This document shows, in pieces, positions 12,372 through 24,600 of a stretch of 64,000 bases of DNA; positions within the stretch are counted from its first letter, which is position 1; every line of letters starts with the position of its first letter. Location of the stretch: NCBI GenBank assembly GCA_030435675.1, contig CM059623.1:16204205-16268204 (forward strand), written 5' to 3'. Made by a program: the position numbers and the translations under genes. Under the pieces are notes generated by a model that did not search any database, was not told where the DNA came from, and saw only the letters and a program-made list of their open reading frames with translations. Source of the DNA: Steinernema hermaphroditum (taxonomy: Eukaryota > Nematoda > Chromadorea > Rhabditida > Steinernematidae).

Positions 12372-12658
12372 ACGAAGATAGGTTGTATAGGGGACGTCGA
12401 TCTGTTTCGAATCTAGGCCTTCAGTTGGGGTGAGCCGAATCATCATTTCAAGGTGATACTTGGAGAGTTGCGTAATAACCCATACGCCCTTCGTCAGTCT
12501 CGAAGGAAACTCATTCCCAAAATGGCCCCTGTTTCAAAGAAGCACCTTATGTTTTTCGCTTTCGGAAATGTCGCAACCCCTGGGACATCGTCCCCGTCCG
12601 TCGCGGTCGCTCCCACCGCCATGACAACTACACCCTCCGCTAATCACCGCCTTTGCAG

Positions 12659-15600
12659 ACTCTTCCGGGTGCTCTTCCAGTACATCCCGTTGCGCGACTC
12701 GCCCAACGAAAACCCCCAACTGGAGCTCCCTCTTCAGGCGGGGGACTACATCCTCGTGCATGGCGAGATGGACGAAGACCGCTTCTACCATGGCGAGACG
12801 CTCTACGGGCAGACGGGCCTGGTGCCGTCGAACTACGTAGGCGCTTGTGCGATGCGATGTCCTCCGAAGTAAGAACTCCGTTTTAGGTGGAACGCGTCAG
12901 CGACGAACAGCTGGTGGCGAACGCTGCCGCCGCGGCCTCTCGTTCACAAAGTCCGTCGTTTCCCCTCCAAGTGCCTGCGCATCATGCTCAGATCGTTCAC
13001 GACTTCTCCTCGCACTCCGGTCCCGCCACTGCCGACACTCCGCTTCCCGACTCCGTGTGTCCGTATCCGCCCGTCGACGTCACCAACGTCAAGGTGCAGG
13101 AGATCAAGGAGCCGAATCAGCCAAGATGTGAGTCTTTTACGCAAGTACTATACCGTACAATGTTGCACTGGGTATCGAGAAATTGGGAAACACGACGAAG
13201 CCAAAGGCAGTCATATCCATAAACATCTATATCTTTATGAAATCGAGAAGACCTCATTTTAGCAAAACACATCTAAAAAGCGATCTGTCTAAGATTCGCC
13301 ATCGATATAATTTACCATCCATAGATGCTCTTCAGAGTTTAGCATATGTTCACCAAAAGAGATCTGAGTTTCAACATGCAATTTATTCATTGCTAGCATC
13401 AGATAGAAGTAATTAACCGGGATCAAAGTGTGGATGTACATGCATTGCTTCTACTCTTGCTGTGCAGGAGCATCGCCTTCAGCAGCTCCAGCTTGTTCAG
13501 CTTCTTGAGCCTGTTCAGCTGCTGCAGCTGCCGCCTCCGCGGCGGCTTCTTCACGGGCTTGCTGCGAGGTTCCGGGCTGGTCAGCTTCGGTGCGTTCTCG
13601 CTTCTCGGCCGACTTACCCTCGTCGTCGCCGTCGTCGTCGGCAGCGGTCTTGCGCTCGTCCTTCTTCAGCGGGATCTCCAGCCACTTGGACATCTCTTCG
13701 GCCGTCTTTCCCTCCAGGTTGTTCGCGGTGAACTTGACCAGAGTGTCGATGAGGTCGGGCATGTCGAGGAAGTAGGACGCGTTGATGACATCGGCAAGCT
13801 TCTTGCGAGGATACTGCTTGTCGAAGAGCTCGATGTCCTCCTTGGCGACGTTGCGGTTGAAGCGATGAATCTGGCGGTCCTCGTCGGAGCGCGGCGCCTC
13901 GTCGGAATGCATACGGCACCATTCGACGATGCATTCGAGAGCGTCACCGCCCACCGAAGGCAACGGCACAGGCTGGCTCTCCATCGCCTCTTCGGTGTCG
14001 AGGCCCAGGTCGGCGATCATCGTCTGCAGCATCGCCGCTTTCTTGACATCCTTCAGGGGGAACAGGAACTCCTTGTCGTCCAGCGACCGTAGCTTAAGGT
14101 TACCAACAGGCACCGGCTCGGGGGAAGCGGCAGCGGCTTCGGCGGAGGTGGAAGCGGAAGTCGAGGCCATGGCGGTGGAAGAAGAGGTAGAAGAAAGATC
14201 TGATGATGGGAAGTGTGAGAACCCATGTATTTATGGTAGTCATGTTCACACAGCATCGCAAAAATGTGATTTTAACGCATAGCAAAGACAGGTGCATCGT
14301 TTTGAAATGTTTGGTCCCAGAGCGATGGAGCACTGGTACAACTTTAGGCATATCCCTGAATTATGAACTAGCCATACCTATATGCAGAGCAGGATTACAC
14401 ACATTAAACAATATCGGCTCAGACGGTTAAGATGAACACATTCAAGTTCAATTATGTTTCCTTTGCTTCTCGGTTCAGTTGCTGATATCCTTTGCCCACT
14501 TTAGTGCCTTATCCACGCGAGCTGACCATCGAGAAGAAAATGAGTCGAAGCGTGGTGCTCTCCTGGTCACCGCCCGAAGACCAACTCCACCCGGTGTCGC
14601 AGTACCACGTGTGCGTCGACGGCAGCGTCAAAGCCGTCGTGCCGGGCACGTACAAGTGCAAAGCACTCATCGAGGACGTCCCGCTCGACAAGTCGGTGAA
14701 CGTGTCGGTGCGTGCGGTCAGCGAACAGGGCCACTCCTTCGATGCTCAATGCAACATGGCCGTCGGCGCTGGTAAGTGTCCGGTGGGGTCCCGAGCGATT
14801 CGAAGACGCTTTGCAGAGGCTCCGGTGGCTCCGCAACACGTTCGCGTTTGGTCGATCACTCCCGTCGGCGCTTGCGTTGGCTGGTTTCCGTCCAACAGCA
14901 ACGCCGAACACGTTCTCTTGCTCAACGCCATTAAGGTTGGAGTTTGTCCGCCCTCGGTCTTTCAGGTAAGGATGAGTGGACAACTAAAATAATTATATAC
15001 GGGCCGATGAACTCTGTGGCCCAAACACAACATCAATTCAATGACTTATAGCGCGTAACCCTTACAAAATCGTTATTTACATAACAACCGTGCTGGATAA
15101 GTATTTCTATGTATTTGAAGTACGAAACTTTCCTGACAGAAACGCGGATAGTCCCCTGAAGAGACCTCTGGGCTATCGGTAGAGGGGTCACTTTCATTGA
15201 CTAGGGGAAAAACCTCGATATCTAAAGTCGCCCAATGCCACATAAATCTACAGTGTAACGCTGGTGTTCACTTTCCATCTAGGGCGTCCATAGTTGGGCC
15301 CTATAGTTATCCAACGCAGAACAAAGATTGCCGTCCCTAGTTAATCCCATTCTGCCAAAAATAGAACGCGTCCCTCAAAGTGCAAACTGGACACTCCGAC
15401 GTCACGTCATCCACTGGCTAACTAGTCATTCCAAAATCAAACGTCATTTTGACCCATGCAAGCGTAGGTTTCAGAACAAGTGGAAAATGTTTCGTTGTCC
15501 TCATAAATTTATGCATTTTTCAATTTTTCAAAATCGCTGAGACAATGCACTACGTGTAAGTTTTACGAATTCAAGAAATCTGTACGAAGCGATTGGCTGT

Positions 15601-18600
15601 TGGCGCAATAAGCTGTCGGCCACTTGGTTACCTCGTTTCGACAATAGTTGTTATTTCTTACCGTCTCAAAGTACCGTATTCTATCCAAAACTAATATCTG
15701 ATATCTGTTTGGTCGGCTTGGATCCGTAGGGAAGAGACAACGTGAAAGTCCTCGCTGTGAAAAGTAAAACAGGTTAGAACCGTACAGATCACCAACAAAA
15801 GGACTAACGTTTATTTAAAGCAATGCTTTGAATTTAAAGCAAAATACTTGGTGGCTCTTATCCAAAAACTCGTTCCCCAAGCGGTGGACCCTTGGACAAT
15901 ATCAGCCCAACCGCTCCATTCACTCAGCCCAATTGTTCTCCGCTCTGTCCCCACTTTTTCACTCCCCACTTTTGACGCCGGCGACCGCACGCCGTTTCCA
16001 ATTTATGCAAATTGATTCGGAGAGCTCCAGCAGCAGAAGAAGAAGAAGAAGGCGAAGAGGCGCCCCTTAACCGGAACCCTCTCGAAATCGATAGTGACTC
16101 CTCGGGCCGGGCCCGCCACATTTGTGACAATCGAACGCTTTAATTACGTCCGTTCTTGTCTTGTCTTGTTGTTCCCATTCGTCTTAAGCGTTGTTTTCTC
16201 TCTCTTCAGGTTCAACTTTCCGGACTGCTGCCATCGACCATCTATCGGGTATCGATCAGAACGAAACATCCCAAAGCGGTGCTCGAACAGCGCCCTGTTG
16301 AGCGCTGCGTCGACTTCAAGACTCTTCCAAAAAGTGAGTCCTTCTATTAGATCTTGAACATCTACTCCTCCATTCACTAGAACCATGACCCAAAAAAGAG
16401 GGGAATTTCGGTGATCGGAAACCATAGGATTCGGCTAATGTTCACAGTAATTGTATTTAATGCAGAAATTGAAAATTATGCGCTTAACCAAGTTACGCTC
16501 ATAATGCCTACATCGTGGTCGAATGCAATTAGTTAACTATGGTCAGAACTCAGCAAAACAGGTGATGATTGATGTAATTTTCATGATGCGAATTGGCCCG
16601 TAGAACCAATCACTTTTTGCTTGTCAGTGATAATACTGATACTATCCGTACTAGGTATCCGAAAATTTGTTGAGGCTATGTTTAAAAAAAATAAATAAAT
16701 TACAACATACAAACAAAAAAAATCTTTTCTCTGTCAAAGCTGTTCCTTCAATCACGGACTGGAATCGACTTCTTGGCTTACTGATCCGTTTTTTACACGA
16801 CTACTAACCTCATCAGTGTCGACGATACATGCGCTTCTCCCTGACTGCTTATAAATACAGTAATCACTTGAAAAAACTGTGATCGATTAGTATAGACTTT
16901 TCAGTCGAACCGTTTTATTTGTAGCCTTTTTGAGATGACGAATCGGTTTCCAAATTCTATGTTTTTCTCGACCTGTGAAAATAGACAATAGACCATTTGT
17001 CGATCTTAAAGGGAATTATCTTGTTGGAAAACCTCGTAGTTTTTAAGAAATAAGCCTTAGCGCATTATGAACCTTACTGTCTATTTGTCGGTCTGCCGGT
17101 CTCGACACGGTTTCCATGACGAACACATCAATACGACCGTACTTTCCCGCGCCTTCTGCGCACTTATCCAGTTAAAGCGAGCCTGGGCTCATTCGAGCTG
17201 CTGAGTAAAATGCTTTTCAATGCGCTCAAGGAGGTCACGTATTTCGCCCAAAAATAATGAACCTGTTACGGGAATTGTGTACCACCGAACAAATCGTGTC
17301 GGGCCGCTGGTAAAACATATTTTGTGGCCTAAGGTCCGTTTCTAGAAAACTACTCGAGTTTTTGAGAAACCGACTTCACCGTCGTATTCAGCGATCCCGA
17401 AAACAAAAGCACACAAATTTTGAGAAATTTTAATAAACTTCCATGACCGGATTCGTTTAAGTGGTGCTTTATTTTGTTACCTCATTAGAGGCACTGACGA
17501 ATAGTTTGGGAATAAGTTAGGTTCTATGCGTCAGGTGCTAATCTATTTCCTGCAACGCTGCCTTCCCAAAGTGTACCCCGATTCATAGGAGAGCACAGAA
17601 TGACAGCGCTTTTTGCATCAATTAATTTCTGAGCGGTGCCGTGTCCTAATGTCCGCAAAATGAACTTTTTTGCACCGTGCTCTTTTCTGCAAAAAAAAAT
17701 CCGTTTTCGCAACAACGCCTCTCCGGACGGCACAGGCCTAACGAATTCCGGCCGCGAGAGAACTCGGTCGCCGGGCCGAAAGCGATACTTCTTCGTTTTC
17801 GCCGGGCGCTCCCTTAAGCATCGCCGATGAATTATGCATAATTCCTCTCTATCGCCCCTCTACATTCCAGTTGGACTGCCGGAGCCGCCAAAGAACGTAC
17901 AAGTGGAGGCGGGCCCCCAGCCGGGCACCCTGCTCGTCTCGTGGACTCCGGTCACCTCGCAGCCGTTGCCGCCTTCGCGTGCCGCCGTTCACTCGTATCT
18001 CGTCTTCGCCGACGGACGAAACATTGCTCAAGTTCCCTCTGCCAACGGTAAGCTTACTTTTGTAGAGGAGTGCTCAGGATACTTCGTGGTCTCGGATCCT
18101 CATCACCAATACCTGAGAGTTCAACGACAATGAAAGCATATTGCGAATCTCAAGTGGATCGTTGAAATAAGTAGAAAAAATAGGCTTATTCGACCATAAG
18201 GAAGCACACAAGAAAAATAGAAGCACAATTCATTTGATGCTTACCTGAAGGTGACTGTCCAGAGCTAAAGTGTCCATTCGGAAACATTTCCAGGTCTATC
18301 CTGATATCTCACTTCACTTGTTAGGCTCTTTTGGTAAATCTTCAAATTTTGGTAAATATCGGACTCCATGTTTTCGTCTTCTGCCACTTTTTGTGGACAT
18401 GGTGGATCTTCATGACGTTGCGGACAATCTGTAGGACTTTATCATAACTAGGCTAAGGCACATACGTTTGCCAAAGTTTTTTGGGTATATATCATTACAT
18501 CCATGTGACCAGGTCCTTTACCAACTACCATTCCTTCGTCTTCCTTCACATTTCGTTCTTGTTCTTCGTCTTCCTTCACATTTCATTCTACGTCTTATTG

Positions 18601-21600
18601 TTTGGTTCATCTGATACTTATCGTAATTGTCACATAATGCTCGCAATACCATAACAAAAACCCGTTGCTGAACATGCATATTTGCGATAGAAAATACGAA
18701 AAACTTTTGATCTCGGGCGGGCTCGAACCGCCGGCCTTCTGTGTGTTAGACAGATGTGATAACCACTACACCACGAGATCACATTCGCTTCCGAACGTAG
18801 TGAAGCACATGAGTCATTCAATTTTCGGTGGTATAATTGAATAACATCTCGTATTCATCATCATTCTTGCGAAGTTAAGGGTGCAGCTGCCACTCGGTGA
18901 CTCATTTCTGTGCACTAGATAAAAGATTCTAAAAACGACCCCTTAAATAAATCGCACTTCGGCTTAACGGCAGCTTCGCCAGATGCATGTCCAATGCCCA
19001 TGATACTTGCAAATGGATGCGAGTTCAAAACATCGAAAGCCATCGCAACGTGCGCTTTTGCAAACATCGCTTCACATAGTTAAGCTCTTATCGATTGAAG
19101 AGTGCCCTCGGGGCTATATGCGGTTAGTCCAATTTGGCCATCGCTCACGCCTGGAAGTATGCATAATTGAAGTGTAAATGCGCATTTATAATTGAACCGC
19201 ATTATCAGTCGATGCTCATACGCCAACGGTTGCATTATTATGCTTGAGTGCAGACCTAAAAGCCTGGAAATATTCTATGTCCGGTATCGTAGTTGAGGCT
19301 TTATTTGGTCAGCGGAAAAGGTACCTTTTTTACTACGGTAGAGATACGAAAACTTTTGGCTTCTTGTTGAGGATCCCAGGTTGCAAAGTTGAATTTCCAG
19401 GTGACTTTCGTTTTCAAGGAAGGTCACATTCTTCTTATTTGTGCTCAAAATGGAAGGCCTATAATGTCCCTATCTTCTGTAACGGCTCATTCCTCCTAAG
19501 GTGCCCTATAATCCATGCATTCCACCCCCTCATTCCCTGAGCGCTCGACCAAGAACCAAGTGCCGTCTCCGCTCAATTGGCCCATTAAGCAGTTAGATAG
19601 AGGCCTCCTATGTTTGAAAGCAACTAGAATCTTTTAAAAAATTGAAGAGGTGGTTTATGATCTCTCGAGAGAGCGAAAGCACTGCGCCCTCCTCGAGACG
19701 TCTCCTGTGCGATCAAAGGGCCACTCGATAAGTGGTGCCGCCCGGCCAACACTACAATTGTTCTAATCTGATGGGCGGCGGTGGCGAAGAAGGCGCGCCT
19801 GGAGGCAGCTGAGGGCGCCCCAGGGGAGCCCGCCAGAATCGACCCGCCTGCAGAGAACACCCAACTGCTGCTGCTGTTTGCTGCAGCCCGAAACTCGCGC
19901 CCGCATTGTATTCGGGCCCGGCTATCATGGGACGATGGGAAATTTATGCTAAGTAATTAGGAGTGTGCGAAAAACGCGCGCCTAATCTCTTTATTATTTT
20001 CCGAGAAAGTGGGTGGGATTATCGCAGCGCTCGATTAATATTTGGCCGAGTTCAGGACAAGATTTTAATCTTGTGTGATATGAATATTGAGATGGGGTGC
20101 TATTTGCCCGTTCCAGAGCTTCAGAATTACGTCTTCTCAGTTGTGAAATGTGCGAAGATTGAGTTGGACTGTAGCCTGAGAGAATGAAGTGGAATCTGGC
20201 ACCAAGACCCGCTTTGCTGACAACAACGTTTAGTAAAAAATGATATTCCTTGCCAAGTTCCATTGACCGGGAAATGTATTGTTATCATGAGCTGGTAGGT
20301 GTACATAACGGGTAAAATTTGAACGTCTCTGTATTAGCCCTGCAAAGCAACGTACCGAACTGCCCGCCTCAGATCACGTTAAAACCTCGTGGGCAAGACT
20401 GTTGATGACCCCCTAGATGGTCACGTGGTCGAGGAGCGCCTTGGCTGTCCTGGTTCGACAGCCCCTTCCAACCAATCCTTTTTAACTTTCCACATTTCGC
20501 ATCCTGAAATGGTTGTTAAAAATACCAACAAAAATCAACCAGTTGGAGTGCAATATACTTCATTCATTAACAGGGCCAAACGAACCTCTCTGACCAGAAG
20601 GTTCTCGGAGTTGGTTCATGTCAAAAATTGCGGAAAAACATGAAGTTAAACAAGCACTATTACAAACGCCTTCACAATATCACCCATATTGGTTTGGATG
20701 CAACTTTCGAAGGGCGTTTACATGGTCAGGTCTACATGTCAGCAGATCGTATCATGGCGTTAACATCCACGCTCTCTCTTTATCTCTCTGAGCCTCGCGG
20801 AATGAGATGAGTGACCATCATTGTTGGCTCAGAGATGACCGGCCCCTGGAGCACCAAGGAGCTGTAGTTTCACCGTCTCAGGCGGTGAGTTTTCCGTCTT
20901 AGTCTTACCTTAGGCCAGATTTCTATACAAATCTGTAAATTGTGGTGCAAGTAGCACGATTTCACTTATTTTGGCTTGAGACCTACAAAATCGATCGAAA
21001 TTCTCTAAAATATCGGTCTTGTACAGTTACGGATTAGAGTGGTCTTATCATGGATCACGTTGGCATTTTAGTACAAAAGAAAAAGTTCATAAATTTGTTT
21101 CTGAAACATTTCTGCTCCGGTGGCCGTGCCTGAATCTGCAGCAAGTTAACCGTGACGATTAATATCGTACTCTTCGTCGGTGATCTGAAGCCTACCTTTC
21201 ATGTTCTCCCAAATTATTCAACTCGGTGCATTTGCTTTGGAGTAGCAAAGTGGATCCACTCGACTGCGCTTTATCCTCTACTCACTTAGGCCCGCACGTA
21301 ATGTCCTCTGAAACGTGTCCAGAGCGTTGATCCGAAAGTAACGCCGGATATTTATATAACTCCGGGCTTATGGTAGCTGAGTACTGTAATTTTTTGCACA
21401 AAATCGGTGAAGTGTGGGAGAAGAACGGTCCTGTAGACCAAACAGGCCAAGCATATCTTCATACTCCAACTGGTCCCTTGTTTGGCCCCATTTTGGGATG
21501 TCATTCTATCCGCCTACCGTAATCCCTTCACACGTATGGAAATACGCGACGTACCCCCATTCCGAAAACTGAGAACTTACATGATGTCAACATCTAATCG

Positions 21601-24600
21601 AGAAATGACGCCCCGAACTTTAGGTGATGTCACACATATGTATGTTTTTATTTTAAGACACATCCGCTGTAATGGCTAGGGTTACATCACCGATTCAAAG
21701 GGCTTCCGGCCAGCCTTTAATCTTCCAGTAAGGCCCAATTAGTGAAATGGTACCCTTGGGCGTGTTGCACTTGAAGCATCCCCTCAGACAGGCCGTTCTA
21801 CCTGAATTCGTTCGCCCACTCGTAAATCCCTCCAATCCAAATTCCATGAATCCGTAACGAAGACGATCGATGTCCGCCGGGCAACCCAATGTGGCCCCAT
21901 GTCGGCGCCACTTCCCTCGCAACGCACTCCCGGCGTTCCGCCTTTGATTAAGTTTCCCACTCGGCGCTAAGCGACAAAGCGAATGTATAATTACTGCACT
22001 TAGCGCGCGAAGATTGCGCCTAAGCTGCGGAAGCCGACAAGGGCACGGTGAACTTTAAATCTGTCGTTGTTATGTCTGGTTATGGTTGTCAGTCCTAGGT
22101 GGGATTCTGGGATCAGTCTCCCTCTTCCCTGTAAGGACGACTGCCCCGTCTGGGAAGAATCGATGTTTTGTACTGTGGCGCTATTGCTACTCTTTTACAT
22201 GCACATTAACTATTGGGTTGGTAAGTTGAAAATGCACCATTTTTAAAAATGAATCCTTATTGTTGCAAAGGCACGGATTTCAATGGGTGTATTCACCATT
22301 TAAGTGCTCAGCCTCTGTACACTTTCTGGCGAGAAGTCTGGCCATTTCACTGCAGAACAGGAGAGATTCCGGGTCGAAAAGTTCCATTTTGTCCGTTTTT
22401 GACCTCATTGCAAACTTTGGCTCAATTTATTCGTTGATGTTTCCGACAGTACCGCACAAGTAGGTACCCGATAGAGCTGTGGGAGACCTACATGCATAAC
22501 AAGTACCTGAGTCCCAGCTGAAGATGAGCAGCAGTTTTGTGTGCAATCAAAAATATCAAACATTCATGCTCCTGCTGGATCTGCTGAAATCCCAAAACCA
22601 GTTACTAGTTCTTGCCTTATCTTGAATAAGAGAACGAGGTTTTTCTAGATGTTAGTCGCAAACTATAGCTGAGAGATTGCTCTATCCTATAAATACGTTT
22701 CAGCCCCGTGCTTCTATAATATCGCATATAAGACAGTGCAGCATTACTTTTCAACCTGGTTCTGACCGCAGCACAATAGTTGACTTCTCTTCCTTATCCA
22801 TACCCTCAAGTAGTTCTGGGGATCATATGGCTAGAACCCCCTTGAACTCAAGAGTCACGAAAAATAAAGGAAAAGATTTTTGCTTAGAAATACAAATAAA
22901 AGCAGGGGTCAATGAGTTGCGATGGCGGATCAAGGGCTCGGAGAGTCGTGAGAAATCGGAGTTCCCGATTTCCACTTGTAGCCAAAGGCATCGGAGCATC
23001 AGCCACTATGGCATTGAAGCACCCTAGCTGGCCGTCCATGTTGTCTGTACACCCCCAGCTGGAGTTTGTTAAATCAACAAAAAGTTTAACTACTTTCGGG
23101 TCAAGTGCTTTATGGGCAAATTTTTTATCTTCTTGGAATTTGTTCTCACTGTGACATTGCAAGAAGAGATCAGCGTGTGCGCTTGGAAGCTAAGCTCCTG
23201 CTGTATGCGCAGCTAAGACAGCATACCGCCTTTCAAATAAATAGTCCCTCGGAGAGGTTGTCGAAGGTTCGGTGTTTCGGATGCCCAGGTGGTGCTTCGC
23301 GGACCATGAATATAAAAGGATTCAAAGAAAGCGGAGGGCATGTAGGTGGGGCATCGGAGCGTACCGACTGGAAAGTCAACCAATCGCCCATACGAACGCA
23401 CTATTCCATCTGATCCAAGGATCACACAGTGCGAAAATAGACGCGAATCAAAAATGGTGCATTTTCAACTTACCAACCCAATACATACACATCAATGTTG
23501 ATACTTATTTAATAATATCGAACTGTAAGCAACGAGGTTCTAGTCTGCCCGAAACCAATACCGTAACTAATCATCGCTCTTCAACTTGAAATTTTTAAGG
23601 GAATTGACCGAATCTTGACCGAGACTTAAGCCGTAATATGAAATTCACGTGGATTGATGACTCCCTTCATGAATCTTGTGACAGTAATCCATAAACATTC
23701 TATGTGGATCTCTAATTTTAAGCCTCCTACACACAGATTAACTACCCTTCACTATTCACATATCCACGATTCAATTCATTGAGTGCAGCTTTTCTTTCAA
23801 TGATGTCAGTCCACTCCGATCTTTTCATCTAAATGGCATTATTCGAATTTTTCATCAGAGCCTATGCGTACCTCATTTTCTAATCCGATCCGTATTTCTG
23901 CAATTTAATGATCTCTCGGAGATAAGGTCTGTAAAGAAAAGTGACATCATGCGGAAGTCAATTTTAAAGAGCGCCAAATGTTGAAGAAATTCCACAGGGA
24001 CTACCTAGAGACGTATGTACCTTGAGTCAGGGATCCAAATGCCCATGAATCCGATTCTGGATTTGTCGGGGTCACTACCTTCAATTCCCTTTTCCATCCA
24101 TTATTACAATTATTCGAAATTGTAAGCCTTTGCCCTTCTTTTCTTTACCGCCCAGCCTGCTTATTCCTGCCCTTATGGAGTGCATATGAGATCATTAGGC
24201 ATTTTGTCCATTGACAATAGTTCCGCCTTATCTTTGTTCATTCTGACAATGCTTAGTCTAGGTCGCTCCTTTTATGCTTGTAGTTAACCCTTTCTGCATT
24301 ATCGATTTAAAAAACTTGTGGATGAACCGGTGATTTGGGGACTGTAAGTTTTATTATTGCTTTTCTAATCGAATCCACAAATAAGGCAGATATGTATGTG
24401 CTCAAGATTGCAAAGTACATTGTGGATGCGATCAAATGCCCTCAAGCAACAAAATCTCACTCATAAGCTGTGTACTTAGGGATGCTCATAAGGGCAACTT
24501 CAAACTCATGGATGTAACTCTCCGAAATATCTTATGTAAGACAGCTCACAATGTAGTCCGAATCTCGGAAAACTCAGATATCGCCTCTCTATGGATTCTT

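Larger units (their letters stand above)
2004..12658 (+). other. Long gene-free stretch, probably first intron of the RIM-binding protein gene
   Basis: No coding exon is recognisable here. It holds GC-rich islands (about 3670-4180, 6535-6975, 9400-9790), an AT-rich homeodomain-site cluster (about 8440-8650), a hAT-like mini-element (4722-4828), a related decayed stretch (about 9110-9203) and three palindromic elements (10190-10353, 10808-10929, 12089-12371). It is an intron only if the exon at 1828-2003 belongs to the same gene. Confidence 0.4.

Noticed and set aside
13430..14092. 220-codon plus-strand frame opposite the Skp1-like gene
   Set aside because: It is the antisense shadow of the Skp1 coding sequence; the minus-strand product has a clear family match.
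20410..20475. tRNA-like GGTTCGACAGCCCC
   Set aside because: Only a B-box-like word and no cloverleaf partner segments.
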